A stretch of 64,000 nt of DNA from Heterotrichella gracilis (Eukaryota > Sar > Xanthophyceae > Tribonematales > Xanthonemataceae): contig JAULBX010000115.1 of the NCBI GenBank assembly GCA_032358255.1, positions 62,001 through 126,000 of the forward strand. The letters are read 5' to 3'. The first letter of the stretch is position 1; the number at the start of each line of letters is the position of its first letter. Made by a program: the position numbers and the translations under genes. This document shows positions 46,618-57,730 of this stretch, one piece after another. Below the pieces are notes generated by a model. That model was not told the origin of the DNA. It worked only from the letters and a program-made list of their open reading frames with translations, and did not search any database.

Positions 46618-48463
46618 ATGTGCTTCCACACACCAACCTCCTCCGCTGGAGGTGAGGCGTCACTGGGGGAGTGCGGCCAGTTGTTGAACCCTCGCCCTCG
46701 CCAGGAGGTGTGCAGCCCACGGCCGTCCGCGGGCTTGCAGATCAATTCTCTCCCAGACGAGGTTCTACAAGAGATCCTTTGCAAGCTACCCTTCCAAGAA
46801 AGGTAACAAGGGGTGAATGGGGGTGTGGGCTGTGTCGCAATTGCAATTGGCAGGTTTTCCGGCGCACACACCCCTGCCACTTGCTAGTCGTGCTGTGGTG
46901 CCTAGAACCCATGTAGACTTGCAGCCCTTGACCGACTGCTTCACCCGCGAAACGCAGGTTACAGACAGCACCAGTCGTCTGCACGTACTGGGCTGGCCTC
47001 ACTGCAGCACCTAGTGACCTGTGGCGAGAAGTGGCGTTGGCCGGCACACGGGCCAACCCTAGCCTGTGCTTTGAAGCCCTGCTCAAGTGGCTCAGCCCGC
47101 GCAGCACGTCTGTGCGCAAGCTGACCATCTCTGCCCTGTCTGAGGAGCTGTTCAACTCCGCACCCGAGTGCCTGGGGAGGCTGTGGCTGGAGCTGCAGCA
47201 TGGGCTGGAGCACCTCACGATAGGCCAGTCCTTGGCAGGCCTGCCGTTCACAACCCACTTCACCTGCCGCCACCTGGCACAGCTGGCCACACTCAAGAAG
47301 CTCAAAACCCTGTCTGTCAGGGTGATCCACGGGCCCATGGTGAGCTCCCAGGTGGACGAGCTGGGCAGCCTGACACAGCTTGAGTCGCTGCTGCTTGTGT
47401 TCAGCGGCAAGCTCTGCAGGACGGCAGACGAGGAGCCATCCACGTTCCCAGAGCACCTATTCAACCTCAAAAAGCTGCAGCACGTGGAGGTCCGCAGCCT
47501 GTTCAAGGCAAACATCCCACAGCTATCCGCCTCGGTGGCAAACTGGGGCAGTGTCAAGTCGCTCAACCTGGAAAATATGGTGGGTACCGCACTGCCCACC
47601 ACGTTGTATGCCCACTGGAAACAAAGCACACAATGCAAATGCATTGAGTTGACACCTCTCGCCACACTTGCAGGGCCTGGAGAAGCTTCCAGCCGAGCTG
47701 TGTCACCTGCAAGAGCTGCGGGAGCTGATCCTGCCTGGCAACTCGCTGGGCCTGCACACAGCGGAGATCGCCTTCCCGGACCAGCTGTCCCGCCTCACCT
47801 CCCTGCAGCGCCTCAACCTGGCCCAAAATGGCTTGGTGCAGCTTCCGGAGGTGGGTACCTGATTATTGATTTACCTCAATATTTTTTATTCCGCAGCCTC
47901 CTATTTGAGTGGTGGTGCTCTAACAAGTGTTTCTAGTAGTGAGAAACTGATGTCATTATTTTCCTGCAGCCGTCTTCAGACTCAGGAGTTTACCGAGTGT
48001 TGTGACAGTGTAGACTGTAGTGTTCTCCATGCGTGTTCCAGGGTTGCAACCTGTTTGCCCGCAGGTGCTGGGTCACCTGGTAGGCCTCACTGAGCTGGAG
48101 CTTAGTGGCAACAGCTTTGGGTCCATGACCCGCGACCTCCCCAGCATCTACAAGGGCCTGGTCAACCTCAGAGTGCTCTTCATGACCACCTGCAACCTGT
48201 TTGCTGTGCCGGCTATTCTCACGCACTACAGCAACCTCATGAGCCTCAAGCTCAACGTCAACAGGCTGAGCTTTGTGCCAGGTGGCGATTACCTGAAGCA
48301 GCTCCAGTACCTGGATCTGAGGCACAATGACCTGGCGGCGTTCCCAGCTTGCCTGAGCAAGGCACCGTTGCTGGAGGTGGTGGGGCTGAGCAGCAACAGC
48401 CACCCGTTTTCCAAGGAAGAGGTGCCTCCGCAGCTGGTGAAGCAGGGAGTAGAGTTGGTGTAA
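46618..48463 (+). CDS. F-box protein with leucine-rich repeats
   Basis: Likely substrate receptor of an SCF ubiquitin ligase. Exons: 46618-46802, 46917-46957, 47008-47579, 47674-47850, 48065-48463; phases agree, 457 residues. The F-box starts INSLPDEVLQEILCKLPFQE and, across exons 2 and 3, continues RLAALDRLLHPRNAAPSDLW then REV, with the usual spacing from the LP to the final Trp. The rest is leucine-rich: LAQLATLKKLKTLSV, LGSLTQLESLLLV, LEKLPAELCHLQELRELILP, LTSLQRLNLAQNGLVQLPE, LVGLTELELSGNSFG, LKQLQYLDLRHNDLAAFP. The later repeats are of the plant intracellular or bacterial LxxLPxx type. Intron 2 (46958-47007) is only 50 bases, short for this locus, but needed to keep frame and complete the F-box. 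The start ATG is the first in frame and tentative. The substrate is unknown. Confidence 0.85.
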
Positions 48464-50092
48464 GGCAACATGGTTGAGAAATTGGTGTGTTGCTCTGCTC
48501 TGGCTGTTCATTGGATTCACACTGTTGACTTGAGATTTGTTTTAAGCACCGCATGTGTACCCCTAGGGTACCCCAGCCGTATGCTTGTTACTGAGACTTC
48601 CAAGCCGTGCACTGGCAATGCTGACAAGACTCGAGTGGGTTTTCTATTTCCGCATGAGCAAAATTGTTTGCTTGCAATTAGCACGATTACATTTTGTATA
48701 TTTATTGTCATTATTATGATGTTACATGTCAAGCCAACAATCAGTGATGTCACCTTTTCGATCATTTCTCCAATGCGTTCAGTGACTTTGTCTTTCAGGT
48801 CAATACCAGCTGGCCTTTAATTTATGCGTTACGCCAATTTGGTACGGACACAATTTTGATTCATTGACAACTGAGCGCACCCAAGAACTCAGACCACGGT
48901 TTCTATGGTTCGTGACAGTGTCCGGTTTTGCCCTGTCTGCATAGGGCCATGCATGCCCTGTAGAGTCTGCGCCATTTGCAAGTACGTGTTCTTACACTAA
49001 CCTGACTGTATGGTAATTTTGGACTCACATGGCCCATGAGTGCGATTCCCAAAATGGTGAACATGCATGGCGCATTCATCATGATTCATTTTTTTGCAAA
49101 TTCATATACAGGTATACAGGCTGGTAATATTTTCAACAACTTGTTTGAAACACTGCACCAGGTGCCATACTAGTAGCAGCTGCATACCGTACACGCCGTA
49201 TCCGGTGTCATGGCGGGTGCATTTACCAACGTTTCTTTCCTTCACCAAGGCTTTCTCTGCAACTTGCTTCTTTCTTTCACCAAAGCTTTCTCTGCAGGGC
49301 CTGGCCACTAATTGATTGAATCCTGACGTGGCATTATTGCCCATGCATTCAGTGGCAGCCCTGGCAGCCCTGGACGCAGTGCGCAGTGCGGCGCCGCCAA
49401 TTGTTTCATTCACTGTTAAAGTCTAAGATCTACATTGACACCCCGGCTGCCAGTGATCACTTGACCCATGGCCCATGGCATTCTTCCACAGTCACTGGAG
49501 TGCCTCCATGGTTGCACTGTGCACTTTCACTTGAAGTTGGTACAGTACCATCACGCGACGCAGGTTGACCACTGGTTGGTAAGGTGACTGCAGGCTGCCA
49601 GCTGGCAACATCACTTTGTGACTGCTGCAGCCAGTCCGTTTGGCAAAGAACCGAAGGAGCACAGTATGCCTCTATGCGTCCCCTTTCCATCTTCCTTTCT
49701 TTAGGATGCTGATTATATTGATTGCAAATGATATGTTACACATGCCAGGCCTGCCCATCCGCGCGCGCACGTTAGCCCACCGACGTTTCAGGCCACGGCT
49801 GTACACACTGTGTTGGGGCAGGGTTCTGTCCATGGCATGCATGTGGCGACACGTGTAGAGCGAACGCACAAAGCTGGTCCTATTCGCTCCACGTCTCGGC
49901 CCGATTAAAAACGCCATGCGCTATGGGACTAGCATCGTCAACACTAGCCCATCCTGCTGAAGCAAAGCCTGTGCTCATACCATTGCACCATGTCCAAACT
50001 CCCTGGACCCATTTCCACTCCTGCTATCATTCCCCCCTGCTGAAGCAAAACTAACCCTCCACAACCCGCCAGATCCAATCCTTCCCCTCCCC
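48464..50092. other. Intergenic between convergent genes
   Basis: About 1.6 kb with the 3' regions of the F-box gene (plus) and the dynamin gene (minus). One imperfect tandem duplication of about 31 bases is at 49232-49298. Nothing else is supportable. Confidence 0.5.
49232..49298. repeat. Imperfect tandem duplication of about 31 bases
   Basis: Two units contain TTCACCAAGGCTTTCTCTGC and TTCACCAAAGCTTTCTCTGC, each preceded by a pyrimidine-rich TTTCTTTC stretch. It resembles a duplicated polypyrimidine-acceptor pattern, but no exon follows. Confidence 0.8.
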
Positions 50093-53000
50093 TCAGCTCA
50101 CATGGAGCCCTCCTAGGCTCAACCCACTGCCCAGCGGTCCAGTGGCATACCCATCCTGCCGCCCCATGCCTACCACCCCATTGGCCATGTCTGCATTAAA
50201 CCCCCTGCTTGACCCCCCCTGGACCCCCGGCTGCTGGCGGGGCATGTGCGCATCCTGCTGGCCCCCCTCAAATGTGACCTTGGTGAGCAAATCTGTGGGC
50301 AGGGCTTCCAGCGTGGACAGGGCCTGTCTCAGCGCCTTGACTGCCTGCGGGTGGGAGTGCAGGGTTTAGGGTTAGGGTTGAGCATGGCCAGGGCCTGCCT
50401 CAGCGTTTTGAGTGGGAGTGTAGGTTTTAGATATTAGGGTTTAGCGTGGCCAAGGCCTGCCTCAGCGAATTGGCTGCGCCTGCAGGTAAGGGTGGCAGGG
50501 CCTGCATTGAAATGCCAAATGCTACAGAAAGAATAGCGTAAACTTGCTAAAACAGGCAGGGCCTGCCTCGCCCATCAGTCCCCCCACCACCCCCCACCCC
50601 ACCCACCCACCCACCCCTCCCTACCTGCGTGCATGCCTGCCTCTTTGCCGCCACATCCTCCCTCTCCCTGGTGAGTGCCTCAAACAGCTCCTCCCGGTAC
50701 AGGCAGCTGATCAGGTGCGGCTGGAGACCGCGCTGCACGTGGTTGACCAGAAAGTGCATGATGGCCTTGGGGACGGCGTCCTGCGTGGGGAAGGAGTGGG
50801 GCGGCGGGTGGTTTGGATGGGGGTTTAGGAGGCAGTGTGACAGGCGCAAGTTGTGCAAGGATAGATGCTGACCTGCTCAAACTGTTGGAGCGGGCCAAAA
50901 AACAACATGCGTTTCAGCAGTGTTAAAACCAAATAGATCATCGAGGTACATCACAGGACATGGGCATTTCACTAAGGGCCCATGGGCGCTCATCAAGGGT
51001 GTCACATCCTCACCTGCAGGGAGCGCCGCACTAGGTCAAAGTATGACGCCACCAGCAGGCGTGTGACCGCTACCTGAACCGCCTCCTGCTCTGTAGGGTC
51101 GGAGGGGACCTGAAAGGATAGGATTCAGGATTTATGGGGTGCTTCCATGCGATGCAGCAAATGGTCGGATGGTGAGGCAGAACCATAAGAATCCAAGTAG
51201 CGCACAATGGGGTAGGGAGATCACCTTCCCCCTGCAATCCAGCTCCAACTATCTTGTAAGCTTTCTGACAGGTATAGTGGCGCACAGGTCCAAGCGTGCA
51301 AACCACCCAACACCCCCGTCACAATCACCACCATACCCGTAGGATGGGCGGCGGCTGCGCCAGCGACGCCGGCGCCCCCTCCCTCCGCCCGCCAAACCAC
51401 CCCGCAAACCAGCCCCCTTCGGTGCGGTCCACATCCCCAGTGCTGGCCGAGTGGTGCATGGCTGCATGGTGTCGCACACCCATCAGTTCCTCTGGGCTCC
51501 ACACCTCAGGTTCCACTCCCTTGAGTCCGGGCTTGGAGGGGTGGGCGGGGGTGGGGGGCATGGGGAGGCGGGGGCGGGCGCCGTTGGCGGATGGGCTGGA
51601 GGGGGGCAGGTGGCCTGGGGCGCAGGGGAGGGAAAGGGGTGACGAGGAACGGTGTATAGAGAGAAGTGAGGGATTGGCTGTGCTGCTGTCTTGAGGTTGA
51701 TGACCATCAAGCCTGTTGTTTGGTCTAATAAGGGGCACCAGATCATCCTTCCGCTGTGAGATACAGCATAGTGCATCCACTACACACCTGATGCTCTCTA
51801 TAACAATGGTTGCGCACAATGCACTAACACCCCCAAACAGGAGCTCATGGTAAACTGGTTGCTGGTCCGGACCAAACAAATACCACCCTTGCCCTAACAA
51901 CACAAAACCAACCACAGGCCATTTGGCCCCCCAGAAAAACCCAGGGCCAAATCTGCCGATGCAGCAGCCTACCTGCAGACTTGACTGGGGTGCGCTGGTG
52001 GCCCTCCCGCCTCCTTTCCCTCCCCTTGTCCTCGTCGCTCTCCTCCCCCTCCTCCGCCTCCTCCGCCACCCCCCTTGCCTGCAGCACCTGCGCCACCGCG
52101 GCGCTGCCCCCCACAAACGCAGGGTGGTCTGTGTTTATGTAGGCGTGCTCACATGACACCAGGTTGCGGATCATAGTTTCGGCTGGCCCTGCGCCCTGGG
52201 CGATGAACTCCTGCACAGTGGCCGCCATGTGCGACTGCGAGGGCCACAAACTTAATTCAATTGATGAATGAATGGCAATTATTAATCGTTGGATTGGGTT
52301 GTTAGAGCTAGTGATCCAGTAAAGTAAGGGTACAGTTTCTAGACATGCAGCTTGGGCACCCCGAAGCGCACGCCACCCTCAGGGTATGCACGGGTTGGAA
52401 GGGTATAGAAGGGTTTTGGAAGCGCACGCCACCTCCGCGTATGCACTGGAAGACTTTTGAAATAGCTGCTCAGCACATGAAGTGTTTCAGAATGCACTAG
52501 AGCACCACACCCACCTGCAGCGTCAGAATATCCTGCGGCATGCACTGACCAGCAATGCGCGGCAATGAACTGCGTTTCAATGGTTCAGTAGTTTTCTTTT
52601 TCAAAGTACGCACCTGCAGTGCGGGGAAGCGCGCCACATCCTGCGGGATGCACTGGCTGGCGATGCGCAGCAGCTCGCCGTGCACAAACTCCTTGCACTG
52701 CAGCGCGGGCGCCAGCAGGCGGGCGATGGCGCGTCGCACCAGCAGCTCAAAGGGAATTTCCGGGATGAGCAGGCTGCCGCGCACGCCCCCGCAGTTCTTG
52801 ATGGCAGTGCGGATGTCGTCATCGGTGAGCTCGCTGGGAGGTGGGTCCAGGGAGGGGTGGCGTTAGGCGGGGATGGGGCAGGGTTGTGGTGGGGGTTATT
52901 GCTGATGATGAGGGGTTTGGCAAGGTGCTGCTGGGATGGTGTGAGGTGGCGGGCAACGGGGTACACAGCGCTTGTGTAACTGTCACATATCTCTTTTTGA

Positions 53001-56000
53001 AAAGGCAGTAATATGCTACACCGCCTTTCACCCCCTCTCATACTGAAATGACAAAACAATGTAACCAATAACCCGCGCATCAGTTGCAAGCTCACCACTG
53101 GCCAGCACCTAGGCACGGCACAGCACACACCTGGCGGGGTTAAGCGAGTTGAGCCCCCTGTCAAAGATCTCTAGAAAAATGTGTCGGATCCTGGCACCCC
53201 CCGCCAGCTCAGAGATGGGCAGGTACTCGCTGCGCCCATCCAGCATCTGGTCATAGCGCCGCGCATAGGCGTCTAGAAGCTGCAGCAGCAGGGCGCCCCT
53301 GCAGAAGGGTTTTTGTTTAGGGTTTGGGGTTTCAGGGTGCAGCTCAGCATGGCAATGGTGCAGTAATCCAATTGAACACAGGTATTAGAACACAGGCAAG
53401 CTTAACCTGTCTGGCTCCTTGAATGCACAGGATGGCAGAATATCGTGCTGGAGAAATTCGCCCCGCAGTCCAGAAATGAAGCCACACCAGTGGTCACGGG
53501 GGCCCTCAACACCTGGTATTTTTAAATGTACTGCCCATGCAGCTATCCACAATTTACCGAGTAAACAGGTGAGACTTTCTTATTTGTTTTTGTGCTGGTA
53601 TGGAGTGACACTCTGTGCACCTCCTTCCCACCTTGCAGCCGGCGTGTCCCCTGGCGGCGCCTGGCCATACACCTTGAGCTCCACCTGGCGCTCCTCCAGT
53701 GCCTGCTCACATGCACGCCGAAGGTTGGGAAGCCCTGCAGTGCGCCATGAAAGTTCAAGTGAATACGAACTGGATGATGTTTGTATAATTAAACACTGTG
53801 AGTACTATTCCCCCCGGAGGAGCCTGCGTACATGCAATCCACCAGGATTATTCAAGGGGAATGTAACAACTGAACAAATTCACATAATACCCTTGCCCCC
53901 ATCCAGAGCTCATTGCCCAAACCCTGTACCCCTTTCCTTGCAGACAGCCTTGGCTAAGTGTACATGGGAGCTGTTGATATCAAATAATCACTACTCACAA
54001 GAAATCGATGTGTCGCACCTGCGCGTATGTGGTCCACCAGGATAGCGTTCAGGCTGCGCGCCAGCTGGCGCATGCCGCAGCGCCCCACGCAGTCGCTGTA
54101 TTCCGGGTGCGATGCAAAGAATGCGCGCTCATTGTCCCTTGCGGCATCCATGGGCAGGGCGCGGCTGATGTCTGCTTGGCTGCGCAGCACCACGCCTGCA
54201 GAAAAGGGCCCAATTATTATTGTCATTCCTGTTTGCTTTAATTTTTTACACAGTGGTGGTATGCATGCTGTACATGGATGACGTTGATGACACGCACAGG
54301 CATGGCAGCAGCTATGCCCAAACCAGCAGAGTGGAAGGCAAATGAAGGATGCAGGATGTTTCTCGACATGACACTGGGCTTTGTAGTCAGTGAAGAGGTT
54401 TGGCAGCCTACCTACATACCCTAGCCGCATTGGCACGTGTAGGGTTCAGGTGTAGAGTTTAGGATTTGCCGCCCTACCTGTGTGCCCTAGCCGCAGTGGC
54501 ACATTTAGGGTTTAGGGTTTGTCGCCCTACCTATATACCCTAGCCGCAGCGGCACCACCTCGTTCCGCAGCACAGCCGCGGCATCAGTCCCTCGGTCCAT
54601 GATGTCAAGCTTGGTGAGCACCCCTGGGGGGGCAAGGGGGGGGATGTCAAGTCAGCGACAGGAAGGGGTACGGGGAAGGTGTGCAACGCACGCCGGCGCT
54701 GCACTTATGCCGCTGTCAGACAGCCTAGCTCACAGCTGTGTATACTGCATTTCTGTTGTGCTTGCAAGGAGAAACAAAGCAGGCTAGTTGGTTAAACAAC
54801 TCAACACCGTTCCCTTTGGACCTCCAAAAACAGAAAGCAGTTTTTATTACTTTGTATAAAGCCTGACAGATCACCTAACCATTCCCAGTTCACCCTTCAC
54901 TACTATGGTAATCCCCGGACTGCCATTGAGCTCGTTTGCTACGCATGCAAATCCCCCCCACACACCAGTGCTATCCCCAGGACGTGCCATTAAGGGTGGG
55001 TTGTCAGCCCCCCCTCCCCAACCCCACCAACCCCACTCCCACACCCACACACGCACCAATGGTCCTGAACCCTTCGGGGTCCACGCTGCCCGCCAGCTCC
55101 AGCGCATCCGAGTTGACCAGGTCGATGTTGGCGGGCGTGACCGCCAGGATAAGGCAGGTGGGAAGCTTTATGTACTCAAGGATCATGGAGCGGATGCGCT
55201 GCTCAATGTCGCCAGGCTGGTCACCCACAGGCACGCGCGCGATGCCTGGCAGGTCGACGAGCGTCATCGTGCTGCAAGGAAGGGGAGGGAGGGTTGGGGG
55301 GAGTGGCAATGGAAGAGGGGAGGGAAGGGGGTTGTGCGGTCCTGTGCCATGTGGTGCATGGGAAGGGTGTGGAGGGGATTACTGTGGCCCGGTGGCGAGG
55401 TTCCATTGGAGGGTGCATGGCGGGTGGGTGGGTACGTGCCGACACACAGTAAGTATGTGCATTCCAGCTTTGAAGCCAGATTAGCATGCCTCTGCATTCC
55501 AGCTCAAGATCTAAAGCTTGACTGACACTGTTTTGTCTCTCACACAGGCATGGCCACACAGCCCCATGATTCAAGCTGGGAAGTCCACCTGCAGGATGCC
55601 CCCCCATTGGCACCTGCCTATGCGCCATGTTGTGCCTCGTGCCAAAGAAGCATTTGTGTTGTTGTTGCACATGGTAACTCTGTTGCACGCAGCAGGCGCA
55701 AGACAAAATATGTATGGTGGGGTCTCCAGACATTTAGCTGGGTTGCAAGTGATCCAATGATGGCAACGCACAGTACTGTGGGGCTGCATATCTTGAGGCG
55801 GATGGGCTTGTCTGACACCCCCTTGTTCCTGCCAGTCACCCTGTCGGTCTCAGACTGGATCTCGGAGCGAATGCGCTCAAAATCATAGAAGCGCTTGCCT
55901 GCAGCGGGAGGGTGTGCAAACCCTTCAGTAGGGTTCTTACACAGGGGTGGCTCGTCCCACTAGGGTGTTGGTCAGAGGTGGCTTGCCCTGCATGATGCCT

Positions 56001-57223
56001 ACTGCATCTGCGGGTGGGTGTTTTGAGGCAGAAGGGTGTTTCCAAATATACAAGCATTCCTTCAAGGGTATTCAAAGTGTCGCACCCACGGTTGGCAATG
56101 CAGAGTCACTACCATATGAACCCAGGACGTACCATTCCTGAATAAGCTATACTGCCTATGATTGGGTTTTCATAGGGTTTTGCTACCTGGTAGGTGCAGG
56201 AACTCCCCCCATTCCGCGCCAGACGCTGCACTTGAGCCAGACGGCACTTGCACCTGTGGGGTGGGGAGGACAAGTGCTCAGCAGCGCAACACCTGCCAGG
56301 CATGCTTGGGACGATGCTGAGCGGCGCAAAGTGGGTGTCCAGATGCTCACTCAATCACAGGGCTGCAGGGCAGTGAAATACACTGCGGGCTGAGTTCAGC
56401 CAAATTCAAGCCCTAGTACACTACGGCGGGACATGGGGCAAGTTGGTGTCCTGCCTCAGGCCCCTGCGAGCCTTACCAGCTGAAGTATGAGCGGTCGCCT
56501 GGTGCATATGCTGGGGCCACGTGGCAGGAAGTCACGGCCAACCTGCGTGCACCACCACCCGTAGGGTTTTACTGGCAGGCTTAGGGTTTGGATGGGTGAA
56601 GTCAGTGCGATGTCACCCACATGCGGAGCACCCACAGCACATGTGAACCCAAAATCGTTGCCTGCCATACGCCACGGTCCCTGCTGTGGAGGGTTCAAGC
56701 CAAACTGGTGCAGGGGCCAGTGCCTGCCGTCATGGTGTTCACTAGTTTTGCCTGAAACGCACCAGTGCCTCCAGCACACTCGACTTGCCACTGCTCTGGC
56801 TGCCAACCACTGCTACCTGAGGCAGATCGAGCTTGAAGTCGAGTGTCACCTGCAGGCGTGGAATAGACGGCCAGCATATTAGCTCTCGTCACCAAACGCA
56901 CCATATGCATGCACATGCATGCATATCCAATGACTCATGGGTCCACGGACTCTATAGTCGTGCGTCGTGCAGTGGTTCAGTGTATTGAAACTGTTTTTGA
57001 AGATGGCATATTGACACGTCGATAGGTGGCTTGCGGTTGCCGTACAGAAAGCCTAGGAACTGGGTTGTACGGCACTGCTTTCGACACTTCGGTAGTGCTG
57101 CCAACACTCCTAGGGTACACAATGCGTTCAAGCAAGAGCAGTGCATTTTCATACCTGACTGAATATATCTTGCAGCTTATTGATAGCCGGAATTATGGTT
57201 TCGCCAAGGTTTTCTTGTGCCAT
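50093..57223 (-). CDS. Dynamin-related GTPase (Vps1/Dnm1/DRP3-like, no PH domain)
   Basis: Membrane-fission GTPase, 811 residues, 16 exons (minus): 57223-57155, 56849-56763, 56542-56477, 56253-56187, 55898-55772, 55271-55057, 54623-54531, 54195-54019, 53734-53632, 53298-53131, 52833-52614, 52234-51973, 51614-51337, 51109-51014, 50780-50625, 50344-50093; all phases agree. Exon 1 gives the classic start [20 protein letters not shown]. GTPase motifs: GSQSSGKS (39-46), [11 protein letters not shown] with the switch Thr, DLPG (145-148), TKLD (214-217). The middle domain has [32 protein letters not shown] and [13 protein letters not shown]. An acidic, Lys/Arg-rich insert and a His/Ser/Gly/Trp-rich linker (residues about 590-645) replace a PH domain. 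The GED is about 648-760 ([32 protein letters not shown]). The likely role is mitochondrial or peroxisomal division or vesicle scission. Introns carry several exon-edge copies. Confidence 0.95.
50310..50486 (-). repeat. Three copies of the last dynamin exon's acceptor edge, TTTAGGG filler
   Basis: The true edge (about 50310-50355) is followed on plus by copies at 50380-50423 and 50443-50486, sharing GGCC(A)GGGCCTG(C)CTCAGCG. Spacers contain GGGTTTAGGGTTAGGGTTGA and ATATTAGGGTTTAG. In the gene's own direction the copies lie in the last intron just before the exon, and the far copy keeps a CTGCAG acceptor. Confidence 0.9.
52359..52655 (-). repeat. Repeated copies of dynamin exon 11 end
   Basis: The true exon end with donor (plus 52612-52665: CACCTGCAG, CATCCTGCGGGATGCACTGG, CGATGCGC) recurs at 52512-52567 (CACCTGCAG, ATCCTGCGGCATGCACTG, CAATGCGCGGCA). 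Two further partial copies of the GAAGCGC(A)CGCCAC, TGCAC core lie at about 52364-52393 and 52420-52450. Spacers have degenerate GGGTT motifs. Confidence 0.8.
53308..53336. repeat. Telomere-like run next to dynamin exon 10 acceptor
   Basis: GTTTAGGGTTTGGGGTTTCA lies about 10-30 bases upstream (in gene direction) of the exon 10 start at 53298. A similar run, GCTTAGGGTTTGG, sits about 40 bases upstream of exon 3 (about 56579-56591). Confidence 0.8.
54403..54556 (-). repeat. Three copies of dynamin exon 7 end with TTTAGGG filler
   Basis: Plus-strand copies at 54403-54436, 54470-54502 and 54522-54556 (the true exon edge) share CCTACCT, TACCCTAGCCGCA and TGGCAC or CGGCAC. Spacers contain TGTAGGGTTCAGGTGTAGAG and TTTAGGGTTTAGGGTTTG. 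In gene direction the two copies follow the true donor, and both keep a GTAGG donor-like sequence. Confidence 0.92.
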
Positions 57224-57730
57224 GGTTATCACTTTCTTTGCTCCTGTAGAGTTGGGCAGCCAACCCAAAACGGCTCAACTCACGCTCGACAAACAATAGA
57301 CGGTATCCATACTGATCAACTTGTCACGGCGCGCTCCTGTCCTCCTCCAGGAAGGTTGCTTCAACTGTGAAAGTATGTATATTATTGGGCACCCAGCATG
57401 CGCTTCGTGAAGTGACAGCCTGGTCGTTTGTACCCCTCATAGACCGCTGTAAACTTGAAGACAACAACTACCTAAGTGCTCAAGTGGTCAGCTATTAGGA
57501 AGTGTCGGTACTCGACCACTCAAACTTTGACTCAAAGCGCGGGAAATATTTTCAGGGTTTTCGAGGCTCGAGCGGAACGACTATATATGGTGCTACTGGC
57601 AGTGCCAGGCAGGCTCTATTCACAGTAGCAAATTCTATGATCCCCTTGGCACAACCCATTGCAACCTCCTTGCCAACCTGCTTTGTTTCCAACTGGGCAA
57701 CTCTCCAGCCATTGCCTTGGTTGGGCGCTG
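57224..57730. promoter_or_regulatory. Divergent promoter between dynamin and pseudouridine glycosidase
   Basis: 507 bases separate the two start codons, so both promoters and 5' untranslated regions must lie here. A TATA-like ACTATATATGG is at about 57579-57589. No other element is clear. Confidence 0.4.

Noticed and set aside
56952-57152. 66-codon minus frame between dynamin exons 1 and 2
   Set aside because: It lies within intron 1, between the phase-matched exons at 57155-57223 and 56763-56849, and does not resemble dynamin.
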